Positions 24,213-36,196 of a stretch of 64,000 nucleotides of DNA are shown piece after piece. Below the pieces are notes generated by a model that made no database searches, was not told where the DNA came from, and worked only from the letters and a program-made list of their open reading frames with translations. The first letter of the stretch is position 1. Each line of letters opens with the position of its first letter. Source of the stretch: Rhypophila decipiens (lineage: Eukaryota; Ascomycota; Sordariomycetes; Sordariales; Naviculisporaceae); assembly GCA_033297075.1 (NCBI GenBank), contig MU858197.1, positions 30,023-94,022 of the forward strand. The letters run 5' to 3'. Position numbers and translations under genes: made by a program.

Positions 24213-25551
24213 ATGCCGGGCGACAACGACATCAAGATCGACGTCTTCAAAGACCTACTTTACGATGCAGTCAGGGAACATGGCTCCGAATCGCGGTTGT
24301 TCACTCAAAGCGATCTCCTCGACCTCAACGTCATCCCCGATCGAGATGTCCTGCTTCTGGTCAAAGTCGTCCAGGCGCTCACTGCCGACAAGCTCCTAGT
24401 CGCGACCAGAGAGGGGAGCACCCTAGCCTGGAGATGGCGCAGCAGAGAGGAGGCAAAGAAGTGAGTTCTATCACCGACCAGCTCAACTCCATGCAGGCAA
24501 GCTGACAAGCCACTCCACCAGGTACACATCGTTCCCAAACGACGAGACGATGTTGGTCTACACGGTGATCGACGAGGCCGGCCGAGACGGCATCTGGAAC
24601 CGCACAATAAAAAACAAGCTCAAGATGCACGAGTCCCTCGTCAAGAATGCCATCAAGTATCTCGAGACCAAGGGCTTCATCGAGCCCATGAAGAATAACG
24701 TCGAACACCCAAACAAAAAGATGTACATCAAGGCCAACTTGAAGCCCTCGGAACGAGCCACAGGCGGGCCGTGGTTCACCGACGGAGAGCTCGACACGGC
24801 CTTTGTGGAGGAGCTCCAAGAATTAGTATTTGACTACATCAAGACGAAGAGCGCCTATCTCTCGACCCACATACCCATGTCCGGCGGCGGCGGCGGCGGC
24901 GGCGGCGCAACGCGTGCACCGAAGAAGGGTGTGATACGCGGCGCAGCACCTTCTACCACGGCTCCAGGCGAGGATACCACCCGTGGTACGAAGCGATCAG
25001 CAACCGAGATATCCAACGACTCCTCGCCAATAATGCAAAACTCAGCCCTTCCTCCCCGTTCAGCACCCTCGGCCACACCGGCACCAGCGCACACCTCCTC
25101 ACGCAATGCCAGAAAAGTCTTCCTCCCCTTACCGGCAGGTTACAAGCAGTACCCGACCGTCACCGAGATAGCCCAGTTAATCGACCGAGCGGGCGTAACA
25201 AACAACACGACCCTCAGCGAAGCAGATATCCAACAACTCGTCGACGTGCTAGTCTTTGACGGCCGCGTCGAGCCCATCAAAGTCAACGGGCGCAAGGGAT
25301 ACAGAGTGACTCGCGCAGTCAAACAAGATACCCAAAGCTTTTCCAAAAGAAGGGAAACCAACCCAGATTGTGTCTCTGGCGCCCCTCCTATCCCCAACGG
25401 CCTCATGGAGGCACCATGCGGTCGGTGCCCAGTCTTTGATATCTGCGTCGAGGGCGGACCTGTGAGCCCGAGTACTTGTATATATTTCCCCCGATGGTTG
25501 GGAATTGAACAGGCGCCTCCTGCGGTGAGTAAGGAGGTTACTGCGTCCTAG
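24213..25551 (+). CDS. RPC34: DNA-directed RNA polymerase III subunit RPC6/C34
   Basis: Nuclear Pol III-specific subunit that works with TFIIIB in promoter opening. Exons 24213-24460 and 24522-25551 (GTGAGT...ACCAG) give 425 aa. Two N-terminal winged helices are visible; the second includes NRTIKNKLKMHESLVKNAIKYLETKGFIEP. A low-complexity insertion at about residues 200-280 starts with eight Gly. A third winged helix follows (YPTVTEIAQLIDRAGVTN). The C-terminal Cys cluster PCGRCPVFDIC...STCIYFPRWL matches the 4Fe-4S-binding signature of the family. The Gly run is encoded by a GGC repeat and is longer than needed for the fold, suggesting slippage-prone expansion. Confidence 0.95.
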
Positions 25552-26262
25552 ATTGGAGGGTATGGAAATGATATTGAAGGCCAAATTAGAGGGATCAATA
25601 GGCCTGGGTTATTCTTAACAAAGACATATTTTCTTTTTCTGTTTCATGGAATTTACCTGGGTCATATAGCATTGCACACTGTTCATGGACGTGCTGGATC
25701 TCTGGAGCAACGGTGTTTCTGGTCAAACCATGGGGGCATAACAACCGCATTCACATTCTAGACTTGGAGAGTTATTTATACCCATTGGCCTCATGTCGGC
25801 TTGATGGCCTCCCAGACAGATCGTCTATTGGAGGCAATACCGTTGGTCACAGACCAAGGAGCAAACAATTGCACTTGTATCACATAGGATCATGAGCGAA
25901 AAACAGAAATGGAGAATAAAAGATTCGTCCCATTGACCAAAATGCGCCTTTTGTTTCCTTCGCACTCCCTCTGGGGCTTGTTTGTTGCCTCCCCCTTACT
26001 ATATATATGAGCCACCAATAAGGCAGTTGCTAAACTAGTTTGGACTCTGCTAAGAGATGGATCCCAAGACTGGAAATCGGCTCGAGAGCAAAGAACAGAC
26101 AGATCCACCTTGCTTCGGCTCACATACGGTTCAGAATAGAAGACACTCCCACCACACCGCCATGTTGAGATACTAGGAGATCGCAAAAAGAGCAACTCAG
26201 CCAAAGTTCACAGACCCTTTTGTTTCCCAGCGCCGTACCACGTCCTCAAATCATTGAGGAAT
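25552..26262. other. Convergent intergenic region, no gene seen
   Basis: 710 bp between the 3' ends of RPC34 and the cyclophilin gene. No RNA gene or repeat recognised. Confidence 0.5.
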
Positions 26263-27456
26263 TTAGACGGTGCCAGAGTTGACAATGGTGGGCTTCTTGG
26301 AGTACTTGATGGCACCGCTGGAGGAGCCAGTGGCCTCAAGAGCGCGAACAATGTTCATGGAAGCATCATCGGCAACCTCGCCGAAGACGACGTGGCGTCC
26401 ATCGAGCCAAGAGGTCTTGACAGTGGTGACGAAGAACTGGGAGCCGTTGCTGTGAGAGAGACAAGTTAGCGGCCAGTCTTTCGGCTAGGGTGTGAAAGCA
26501 CCACATACGTGTTGGGGCCAGCGTTGGCCATGGAAAGGAGACCAGGGCGGGTGTGCTTGATCTGGAAGTTCTCATCGGCAAACTTCTCGCCGTAGATGGA
26601 CTTGCCACCAGTGCCCTATTGATATGCATTTTAGTATATTTGTTCAGACTGGCCAGTCGGGCAAGGGTAATGGCTCACGTTGCCACGGGTGAAGTCACCA
26701 CCCTGGAGCATGAACTCGGGGATGATGCGGTGGAAGGAGGAGCCCTTGTAGCCGTAGCCGTTCTGGCCGGTGCAGAGTTCCAAGAAGTTACGGGTGGTCT
26801 TGGGGACGACGTCGTCGTAGAGCTTGAAGTTGATGCGGCCAGATTGCTCTGTTGGACGCCGGCTAGTTAGCACAATGTGTTCTGACGTTTTAGGGCTGAA
26901 GCGTGGGATGGCGTAGATGCGATCGATGCATGGCAGAACTTCTTTCGCGAGGAGACATGCCGCGAAGAGCTCAGCTGAGCTGGGAAAAAACTTGACAAGG
27001 AGCCCAAGCTGTCTTGGCTGAGGAGCTTCTTGTCAAGGCATCTCAAACGACACCCACGGTATCAAATTGACAAGCGTGGATGCACAGTGATGGAAGAGAA
27101 TTGGAAGGAGACCAGAGATTGACTTACGCTTCACCTCACGGGTGGCCTTGCCAGAGGCATCGAGGACCGGGCCCTCCCACTCAACGTCGAAAAAGCTGGA
27201 GGAGAGCAAGGCAGTGTCAGCCAGAGCTCGCAAGACAATAAACAATCAATCCATGAGGTATCTCGAGGAGGGCTACTTACACCTTGGACATGTTGGCGAT
27301 TTTGGATGCAGAAAAGGCTCGGGCAGCGATTCTGGTAGTGGATTGGAGAGATGATGGCTTGCAGGTCGAAGAGAAGGGAATAGTTGGAAGATTATGAATG
27401 AGGGAGGAGGGTCGAGGGAGAGCAGAGCAATGGCGGGGTAGGAGGGGTCGAAACAT
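26263..27456 (-). CDS. Cyclophilin A-type peptidyl-prolyl isomerase, dual mitochondrial/cytosolic starts
   Basis: Catalyses cis-trans isomerisation of Xaa-Pro bonds and is the expected cyclosporin A receptor. Exons 27456-27281, 27195-27128, 26848-26679, 26615-26509 and 26449-26263 give a 235-aa long form. The first exon encodes an Arg/Ser-rich leader with no acidic residues ([18 protein letters not shown]...[10 protein letters not shown]), typical of a mitochondrial presequence, followed in frame by ATG 27291 ([12 protein letters not shown]), the usual cytosolic start. Catalytic and drug-binding elements are intact: [30 protein letters not shown], and the Trp in [14 protein letters not shown]. 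The related Neurospora gene is known to make both forms from one locus; dual targeting here is inferred from the two in-frame ATGs. Confidence 0.95.
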
Positions 27457-28982
27457 TTTCCGTCGCTGGGAAAGACGCAAGTTAGCGCACGGGTCGAGCC
27501 AATCACGGCCTGCACGCCATGCAGGAATGGGGGGTTGGCTGAGCGGCGGTGCAAAGTGCAAAGTGTGTCCCTGTTCCTTCTGAGTTGTTCTCCTGAGTCC
27601 TGCTTTCTTCTCAACTTGAGCAACGCATCATGGTTGCCCCCTTCACGTGAGGAGAAGAGGGGCTTTGCCCCGCTATTTGCCTTTGCTGAGATGGTTTTCG
27701 CTCCTCCAGTTCGTGTTTTCCAGTCGCAAGAGTAAGACTGCGTCCCAGTCTCCACTCTCCTTGTGTCATTGTCCCCCGAGCCGAAGGCTTGTCCTCTTTG
27801 GGGAAATCATCTCGAGCTTGGGATTGAAGCAAGCGTGGAGCTCTTTGTCGAGCTGGGAAGCTTCCAACAGCAGGAGGCTTTGGTTAATATTGAGTTGGTG
27901 ACGACAACAGCGGTTGAGTGAATGCCGCCATCGACCCCTCCAATACGCCTTGCTGGAAAGTGGTCTCTTTGCCATGCTGTCCGAGCCGAGACGGCAGACC
28001 CAGACCCAGCTTGACAGTTGCATCCAGTCTGAGGCAGCAACCAACATGATCGCGAGATTCCCACGTGTACAGTCTTGGGCATCTGCAGGCTAAAACAACC
28101 ACCGGACAACTGCCAATTGGTGTGGTTGACAATCCATCGGGGAGTTGTGGCAACTGACAAAGGCTGTTCCAGCTCGTACCACGGGGAATTCGGACTCTGT
28201 TGCTGGTCGAAGCTCCTGACAAGACTGGGGTCGACTGGGAGCATGAGAGTTCCCGACAAACTTCACAACACAATGTCCGGTCATTCCAAATGGATCCCTT
28301 CTCTCAAGTGAATTGGCCAGGAAGACAGCCAACTGGAAAACACACGTTGTGGGCCATCCACGCAACAGATTGCTTGCAGGAATCCGTACGAAGCTGCCAG
28401 CTCCAAGACTCAGGGGTACGCGAAGGAGACGGGGAAAGGCATGAGAATACACGTACCTTGTTGGTTAATTACACACGTGTAAAGGAGTTCTAATATAGTA
28501 CAAGGGAACAAAAGTACAGTTGGAATAGAAAGCAAGAAGAGTGAAGAATGCGGATGATGGGAAATTGTTCGATTCGCAGTGATGGAAATTGTTCGTCGCC
28601 AAATTTTCAAGACAAGCTATCATAGCTCTGCTGGGCACAGGCCACCACAAGCTCGCGCGGTTGCCAGGAAGGTCCTCGAATGCCAAGCCGATTCATGCAT
28701 CAATGTGGATGCCTCACAGCCTGAGGCCAAACTTGGAATCGCCAAGGATCAGTCAGCATTTCGTCCCATCCCAAAGTTCAAGGGGTCTTGGCGTTTCTCC
28801 TGAAAGTTGTAAGGTGTCAGGCTGAAGGGCCGCATCCCGATTCCGACTCCCTGATTGAATTTAACGATACGGGCAACATCAACCACGACAGACAGCAGCC
28901 ATCAGCGCTCGAACCCGAAGTCCTACGGAGCGTCTTACCGATTTTGTTTCTTCGTCCTTTTTTTCTCCACACCCTCGCTACG
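27457..28982. other. Divergent promoter region (cyclophilin / epsin)
   Basis: 1.5 kb between divergently transcribed genes. No gene, RNA or repeat that I can support. Confidence 0.5.
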
Positions 28983-30717
28983 ATGGATTTCAACAGCTTG
29001 AAGGAGCAGGTGGCCAACATCTCGCTCTACGATATCAAGGCCAGTGTTCGCAAGGTCCAAAATGGTGAGCGCCGAATTTCATGCGCCCGACCGGCCAGAG
29101 TCACCCAGTCACTAATATCTACGTTTCCAATAGCCGTCATGAACTATACCGAGATGGAGGCCAAGGTAGCCACCGTCCTTCATTCCGTGAGTCGCGAATT
29201 CGAGAACTGACAGCCGGCACAGGTGCGGGAGGCCACAAATAACGAGCCATGGGGCGCATCCTCTACAGCCATGCAAGAAATCGCCAATGGCACTTTCAAC
29301 TAGTGCGTGAGACGGTCAATTGTTCGTCACAAGGATTACGGCTAACTGGTGCGGTCCCAAAACTAGCCAAACGCTGAACGAGATCATGCCCATGATTTAC
29401 CGCCGATTCACAGAAAAGTCCGCCGAGGAATGGCGCCAGATCTACAAGGCCCTCCAACTTTTAGAATTCCTCATCAAACACGGCTCCGAGAGGGTCATCG
29501 ATGACGCCCGTTCCCACCTCACTTTGCTCAAGATGCTACGCCAGTTTCACTATATCGACCAGAATGGCAAGGATCAAGGCGTCAACGTCCGAAACCGGGC
29601 CAAGGAGCTCGCCGAGCTTCTCGGTGACGTCGAGCGTATCCGGGCAGAACGGAAGAAGGCACGGCAAAACAAGGCGAAATACCAGGGCGTCGAGGGCGGC
29701 GGTTCCACATTCGGGGGCAGCAGCAGCCGGTACGGTGGATTTGGCAGCGACTCGGGGTACGGCGGTGGCGGCGGTGGCAGCAGCTCAACCTACGGCGGCT
29801 ATTCCGGCGGTGTATATGGCGACGGAGGCGGCTTTGGAGGGGAGCAGAGTGATTACCGCGGAACACAATCACACTCGGAAAAGTTTGAAGAGTACGACGA
29901 GTTCGACGAAGGGGAAAAGCCTGCCCCAGCATCCAGCTCTTCCAGAGTTAGCCGAAATACCAGCGAGAGGATCGGCGTCAAGAAAACGACCGAGCCAGTC
30001 AAAAAGAAGGAACCCGAAGTGGATTTGTTCGAGTTCGACGCGCCAGCACCGTCCCTGTCCGCCCCTGTCGCGCCCACAGCGCAGTCTACCACGTCGTCTT
30101 CCGCACTGGCTTCTTTTGGCGGCGCCGCTAATGACGACGACGAGTTTGACGATTTCCAGTCGGCGACACCAGCCACAGCACCGGCTAGCGCGCTTCCCCC
30201 GCCCATCTCTTCCACAACGACGGCCGCCACGCAGTTTGCCGCACCTAAGCCTGTCTCGGCCCCGCAGCAGGCAAACCTCAGCGGCATGGTTGCCCTGTCG
30301 TCCATCTCGCCGGCACCTAGCTCTACTGCCAGCCCCGCCGCTGCTTTCTCTTCCTTCTCTTCCCCACTGAGCGCCACGACGATGTCGCCAACGCCCTCGG
30401 CTGCAATGAAAGCCCCCGGATACCAGGCTTCAACTCCCAACTATTTTTCAGCGGCGCCTCTGCCATCGGGTTCAGCCGCTAAGCCAGCTGGCGCGGCCAA
30501 GCCAGCGGCTGGCGGTGACGCATTTGGCTCTCTGTGGTCCCAAGCCAGCGCGGGCATCAAGAAGAAGACACCTACGGGCCCGGGCCCCGCCATTGGCCAG
30601 CTGGCAAAGGAAAAGAGCAGCGCGGGTATTTGGGGCGCTGCTGCCCCAGCGCCAGCTGCGTCCAATGCTTCTGGAAGCAAGCCTCTTGGAAATGGACTAG
30701 ATGATCTTCTGGGATAA
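28983..30717 (+). CDS. ENT3: ENTH-domain epsin (Ent3/epsinR-like clathrin adaptor)
   Basis: Phosphoinositide-binding adaptor for clathrin traffic at the trans-Golgi/endosome. Exons 28983-29064, 29134-29165, 29223-29302 and 29367-30717 give 514 aa; one exon is only 32 nt. The ENTH domain spans about residues 1-150 and opens MDFNSLKEQVANISLYDIKA, followed by NAVMNYTEMEAKVREATNN, MIYRRFTEKSAEEWRQIYK and EFLIKHGSERVIDD. After it come a Gly/Ser/Tyr-rich stretch, acidic DEFDEGE and DDDEFDDFQSA motifs of the kind that bind gamma-ear/GGA appendages, Ala/Pro/Ser-rich disorder, and a C-terminal GLDDLLG. The opening residues fit the Ent3 class rather than endocytic Ent1/2, and no UIM is apparent; the subclass is the less certain part. 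Confidence 0.92.
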
Positions 30718-33179
30718 GAAAGTTCCGGGGACCAATGAAAGACAGCCGAGGGTGTGCTTGGAGGATCATGAGGATTGTGCGATGTGGTTGTGCAAGCGTT
30801 TGCTGATGGGGGCCGGGGAGGGCCTTGTACTCTGTCAACCTTTCATTCGAAGAGGGCGACAATCTTCAAAGTTGACTATGCTGGGCAGGCGTGGGCGTCT
30901 CTACTTTTTTTTTCTCGTTCTCGGTAGTAGACAAAACGACTTTTTATGGCTTACATCAGTCTGCATTCTTCAACCTAGCTCGGGTCTTTCCAAGTCAAAA
31001 TACTTGCTCCCATTGCTTTACAAAAACTTGGTTGGGTAGCTTGACCAAAAGGGGACATTGTTCGCAGGCAATGGGTTCGATGTTAGTACAAAATAATTCG
31101 CAGATTCTAGCGCAAGTGACTTCCTTTCCTGGCAGGACTCGGGAGTTTGGAATAAGATCGTATCATAAGGCTCAGTCTGTCAGATGCTGTCAGCGGAAAG
31201 GGCAGCATTCCGGATTCCAAACCGAATAGGTGACTAAGACTCGAAATGCAATACAAAAGTTCTGTCCAGATCTTGAGACTCCGCCGGCCGAATCTACCCA
31301 CCCGAAAATGAAACAACCTAGAAGCCGACCGACTCCTTCCGGGCGGGCGGCCGGCCGGCCATGGGCTCCGCACGGCTTTGTCACAAAAAGTCGCTGCGGT
31401 GTTAATTGCCAGGCCGGGCCGCACTTTGGGCCATTTTCCACTCACTTTTCACTCACGTACACAACGCACCCATACGACGAGTTGCTGGCTACGGACTCGG
31501 AGTCTGTCAGCGTTCTTGCCAAAAATGATGCCCAGCCACCGCTCTGTTATGCTCTCCCATTCACGCTGGCCACCACCGCCCCACAGGCAAGGCCCGGATG
31601 ATCTGATCTCATTCACGAACAGAATTTGTGACGACTTCGCTCACCTTGTCTTCTGGTGGTGACTAATTTCCCATAATATTCACCATTGTTATGGTCAGCT
31701 TGTGAGGGCAAAGGTTCATTTGCCTGAGACCAGGCGTCTTTTCACGCCGAGCCTGGACAACCCAAGAATGCGGACGACTTCGTCTCATTGAGCTGATTAT
31801 CTCATTTTCAGCCCGCAGCTTTTTGTCGCGGAGCAGCAGAGGTTCGCAGAGTCGGTAGAGCCGTGAGAAAATCCGTTCGCTACTCACTCACTGCAAGTCA
31901 AGTTCAAATGCTCTCCAAACCCAATCAATGATCATGATCTACAACTTAATGAGTTTCCCGCCGACGATTCACGAATACAGGAAGTATTGGCCATTTTCCA
32001 CCACCCTACGTACTTGATCTGCCCGTTGCAAGTGCAAACTGACACCCAACAGCAGACAATGCCAGCTAAGAAGTCACGGCAAGTATGTTAGAGAGACCAA
32101 CAAACGCAGCAAAGAATTCCTAGATTTCGACATCGGCCTTGGTTGTGCCGAGACGGCCACCCGTTCAGGCAAGCGAGAGAGATACAGATGGGAAGCTCAG
32201 CTATGAAACTTGCCCCATTATCAGTCGTTTGCTTTGCAATGCCCCTACTCCGCGATGCTTTCGCTTGGGTTCTCGCTCTTGGTGCATTGGCTGTCTTGAC
32301 AGTTTATGCGTTCTCCCCGGTTGACGGGCGAATTTGCACCTAGCGGACCAGATGATCGATTTCGGCCCCCAACTCGGCCTCGTTTCCAGCCAGCTCCCTA
32401 ACAGCCGCACCACCAACAGCAGAGTCGGGTTCTATTTACATCATCAGCAACTGCCACTCCGGTGACGCAGATTGTGGCGCATGCGCCGAATTTACTTTGA
32501 TCATCTAACAACCTTCGGCCTCGGCCTGGTCGACGCCAAATCCTGAGACGGAACATGGCCCGACTCAGTACCGTCAGAGCGGATGTGTTGAAGCCGCTGC
32601 TATCTATGTACTTCGCCGTCCAGCTCTGATACTCGAGGCGGATGGGCGTTTGTATGGAAAGTGGGTTGTATTGCCTGACATGCTTGAAGACGGTTTGCTT
32701 TATATGACCAAGTCGAGTTGCTTGATGGATTGTGTGATCGCCGACCTTTTTTCCATTTCTCCTTTCGTCATTCAATTTGCTGACTTCGTCTCTTCTTTTC
32801 TACTTGATTTCATTGATTGAACAATTTCTACTTTCTCACTTGATACAGTTCTGTCTCCAATACAGGCCGAGACCACCATCCCAACGGGGAATCAATCCTT
32901 TTCCGCCTGGCCAGCTCGCATATTTCCCACGCTCGGTCTTGTTTTCCAGTGTAGTCTACTCGACTCCTTTCTATTTTCTCTCTTCTCTTGCTGTTTTCCG
33001 ACCTTGTTCCTTCAGCTCTCCCATTATTCTATTCTCGCACTTTCATACTAGATCTTCATACCCAGTCCGATCTGGAAAGAAGATTACATACCACCTATAC
33101 CAGGGACCAGGGAGTTGATCAAGGCCCCCGTCTGCAGTTGAACTGCGACGAGGCGAGAGGGACCTATCCAACTCCAAAA
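30718..33179. other. Intergenic: possibly long 5' leader of the next gene, otherwise no gene seen
   Basis: 2.5 kb. From about 32760 the strand is pyrimidine-rich (TTCT/CTTC runs), typical of promoters and 5' leaders of this type of fungus. The frame of the downstream gene is open from ATG 32988, which would add 64 residues, but the composition there is leader-like. Nothing else recognised. Confidence 0.45.
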
Positions 33180-34337
33180 ATGAACTACTTTGGTACTACC
33201 GCAACGGTAACCACCAACACAGCCAACCCGACAATGTCGTCCTCAGCTCGAACCGCACCCCTCCGAGACACAATGTCCCTCCGACCGCAGGGCTTCTACG
33301 GCTACGCCTTTGTCTTTGCGCGCACCGCAGAGATCATGGCCCTCATCGCGGTAGTCGGCCTGGTCGGCAACTTCATTTTCATGATGACCAGCTCAAAACA
33401 AAGTCCGGCCGCCAGTCTGGTCGTGACGCTGATATTCACCTGCTTTGCCATATTGTGGACGTCCTGCTCTTGGAACGGCTACAGCAGGCGCTATTTACCC
33501 TACGGAGCGACGTGGTTCATTGATGTTTTGTTTCTGGTCCCCTTTGCGACCGTCACGGTGTTGTTGGGATTGCCGCTTTCCACGACGACCTGTCGCGAGG
33601 TCCCGAATGCGAGCTTTTCGTTGAATATACCAGCCGGAGGCAGGATTAGCTTCACGGGCAAAGGCCAGGAGGCTTGTATCAAGCTGTTTGCCGTTTGGGG
33701 TATATTAATGGGCATTTGTGCTCTGTTCGGCATCAGTGCTGTCTCGGCCGGGTTGTTGCAGCTTGGTGAGAGACAGCTGGGCGATGCGCTGCAGGATGCG
33801 CGGGAACGGGGGGATGTTGTTGTGGGAGGGGGTGGCTTTGGACCACAGCAGACAGCTGGGCAGGTTGAGTTGGGCAATTTCAGGCCTGCGCCGCCCAAGT
33901 CCCAGGGTTCCTGGGATACTGTCGGGGGCAGTGACAGCGGGAGGAGCCAGGGAGGTTATGGCGGTCCGGACCGTATGCACAGACGGCCTGGAAGTGGCGA
34001 AGGCCGCGGTATGGGGTATGGGGGCTATGGGATGGATGAGGGAAGCAGAAGAGGAGATGATGATTATTACACCAGAGGACCCAGTAGGCAGAGGGAGCGG
34101 TCGCCGGAGCCTTATCGAACGAGGTCACCAGAGCCGTATCGAGCAAGGTCGCCGGACCCGTACCGAACAAGGTCGCCGTATGCCGTAAAATCACCACCAT
34201 ACCGGTCAGACTCGGTGAAGCGCCCAAACTATGGACGATCGCCGGACCCCCGAGACTACGACGAGGACAGGAGCTGGTCAAGGTCGGACCGTGACCGCGA
34301 CCGTGACCGTGACGGCCGCGGCGACTACCGGAGTTAG
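33180..34337 (+). CDS. Four-TM MARVEL-like membrane protein with Arg/Ser/Pro-rich tail
   Basis: Uncharacterised fungal membrane protein, intronless, 385 aa. Four hydrophobic segments are visible at about residues 50-70, 80-98, 110-128 and 165-190. The third to fourth TM loop carries paired Cys, the layout of MARVEL-like proteins. The cytoplasmic tail from residue 200 is hydrophilic, with Gly/Arg/Tyr-rich sequence and four tandem copies of an R-S-P-(E/D)-P-Y-R-type heptamer, then alternating Arg/Asp. The start at 33180 has context caaaaATGAAC. The frame ends at TAG 34335-34337, and the same frame reopens immediately afterwards for 466 codons. The protein may therefore be the front half of a longer product (see the next entry). 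Confidence 0.75.
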   Translation: MNYFGTTATVTTNTANPTMSSSARTAPLRDTMSLRPQGFYGYAFVFARTAEIMALIAVVGLVGNFIFMMTSSKQSPAASLVVTLIFTCFAILWTSCSWNGYSRRYLPYGATWFIDVLFLVPFATVTVLLGLPLSTTTCREVPNASFSLNIPAGGRISFTGKGQEACIKLFAVWGILMGICALFGISAVSAGLLQLGERQLGDALQDARERGDVVVGGGGFGPQQTAGQVELGNFRPAPPKSQGSWDTVGGSDSGRSQGGYGGPDRMHRRPGSGEGRGMGYGGYGMDEGSRRGDDDYYTRGPSRQRERSPEPYRTRSPEPYRARSPDPYRTRSPYAVKSPPYRSDSVKRPNYGRSPDPRDYDEDRSWSRSDRDRDRDRDGRGDYRS

Positions 34338-35735
34338 GGACTCGGGGCGCCGGATCGAAGAGTAAAAGTGGCAGCAACTGATGGTCAAGACAACAATGAA
34401 TATTCCCGTTCAGGGGGTGGGGCTTCGACTGTCAAATCTGCCTTGAGCAAACAGCAGTCGAGCACCCACTCCAGGACCCGCTCCCGCAGCGGCGACAACA
34501 GGAACAGACGCGGCATGATCCCGTCTCGAGCCGAGCAGAGGGCCTTGAGCACTCTTGGCGGCGAAATGATTCCGATCGCGTTGAGTCTGTCCAACACGCC
34601 GGAGTCCAGTTCACCTCCATTACCATCACGAACCAACAATATCACCACTTTTCCCGATCCGGGGCCCTCTGTTGCCGAGCGAGGCATCACTTCTCGAGTT
34701 AGACAAGAAGATATGAACAAAAAGCCTACGAAGCAGGGTGCACAGCCCACCCTCACAAGTAAAACCTACACTAGCAGTGCAAAGACGAGCGCACCAACAC
34801 CAAGCCAGTACAGCCCCTCAATATACAATGCGGGAGATGACTGGACAAGAGTACCCTCTCCACCGGTACCTGTCCCGGCACTCCCGACGTTGGCAGCAAC
34901 AACATACTCGCCACGAAGTGGACGTGCCGATAAGAACTCTCCCAGAAATCTCAAGATCAAGAGCCCAGAGTATGAACCCAACCTCGAACCAAAGCCACTC
35001 TCCACTCCACGGACTCGTCCCAAAGCCGACCCGCGCGATGCAAGAGAGACCGTCATCCAAACCATGAAAGAAAAGCCCCTCCCAGCAAGACCCGCCCTGA
35101 CAGCAACACGCAAAAGGACAATAAAAGATATTTCTGTGCCTATCTCGCCAGCAGCTCCTCCTCAGTACAGCTCTCTCGGAACAACACTACTGGGCACATC
35201 AGGGACTAGAGGCAAGCAGCCAATTGAACCTACCAAAATGATCAAGATCAAAACCCAGCAAGTTGCGAGAAAGCAGCCCCAGGTTGTTCAAGTCAAGTCT
35301 CCACTTTCTGTTACAACCGCCAAAGGACCTAGCTCAACTACTACTGCGGGTGGTGCCATCGCCGGTACCATGGCGACCAGCTCGAGCAGGGTCGCCGCTC
35401 TAGCCAGAGCCAAAAGCCGGGTCACGAGGATCATGAGCTTTGGGGGGACACCTGCAACAACAAATACAGCCAACAATAATAACAAGAGAACGACCGCCGC
35501 GGAGACTCCCAGTCCTGATGGCGAAGGAGGCGGTGGTGGTGGGTGGTGGGATATGCTGGATAATATCATACCCGGACCACTCAAGCCGCCGCCGAGGACT
35601 GCGCTCGTCATCACCCCGGCCGCCGCAAACTCTGTTCCAGCTCGAAACTTGAAGGTACCTGAGATGAGGACGATTCCGGGTGGGAGTCGGAAGGGAAAGC
35701 AGGCGGCGGCTTTTGATCCGGGGAATATGATATAA
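34338..35735 (+). CDS. Long disordered reading frame in phase with the upstream gene; start unresolved
   Basis: An open frame of 465 codons plus stop follows directly, in the same phase, after the TAG of the MARVEL-like gene. No ATG occurs in this frame until 34515 (MIPSRAEQRAL), which would give 406 aa. The sequence upstream of that ATG already looks coding (QDNNEYSRSGGGAS). The product is Ser/Pro/Thr/Lys-rich and probably disordered. It has many SP and TP sites, an EKPLPARPA motif, a Gly run, and a conserved-looking GGGWWDMLDNIIPGPLKPP segment near the end. Possible explanations are an intron that removes the TAG (GTGACG donor near 34309 to an AAAAG acceptor at 34367 keeps frame), stop-codon readthrough, a CAG-to-TAG mutation, or an independent gene. 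I do not recognise a family. Confidence 0.6.
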   Translation, partial: GLGAPDRRVKVAATDGQDNNEYSRSGGGASTVKSALSKQQSSTHSRTRSRSGDNRNRRGMIPSRAEQRALSTLGGEMIPIALSLSNTPESSSPPLPSRTNNITTFPDPGPSVAERGITSRVRQEDMNKKPTKQGAQPTLTSKTYTSSAKTSAPTPSQYSPSIYNAGDDWTRVPSPPVPVPALPTLAATTYSPRSGRADKNSPRNLKIKSPEYEPNLEPKPLSTPRTRPKADPRDARETVIQTMKEKPLPARPALTATRKRTIKDISVPISPAAPPQYSSLGTTLLGTSGTRGKQPIEPTKMIKIKTQQVARKQPQVVQVKSPLSVTTAKGPSSTTTAGGAIAGTMATSSSRVAALARAKSRVTRIMSFGGTPATTNTANNNNKRTTAAETPSPDGEGGGGGGWWDMLDNIIPGPLKPPPRTALVITPAAANSVPARNLKVPEMRTIPGGSRKGKQAAAFDPGNMI

Positions 35736-36196
35736 TGTCTTGTTCGCTGTCTGTCGAACGGCCTAAAGGATGTACGAGTAGATGTACAGTAATTGTATGG
35801 GTGCAAAATGAAAGTATCGGATGTCAAGGAAACAAACATTATATCAATTTGGATTTTGGATAGGGGGAATAAACAAAACAACACATATTGTCTTTTTAGA
35901 AACACCTCAATGCATAGCGTTCGTTACCTTTTCATCCATTTTTCTTCACCTGCAACTGAAGTCTTTCCACGGAATACGACGACTGACATATTTGCTTTGA
36001 TTACTGCTAGTTACTATTGGTTGTATCTAGTAGTTTCCCAGTATGGTCCAATCTTGGCGATAGTAGGTACAACCGGGGGGGGGGGGGGGGGGCAAAAAAA
36101 AAACCATTTTTTAACTGGAAGGCAGCGGTGGGCGCGGCCCGGGGGGGTTGTAAAAAATTTGTTGAATTTTGCAAATGCCCCTGACCAAATTAAAAA

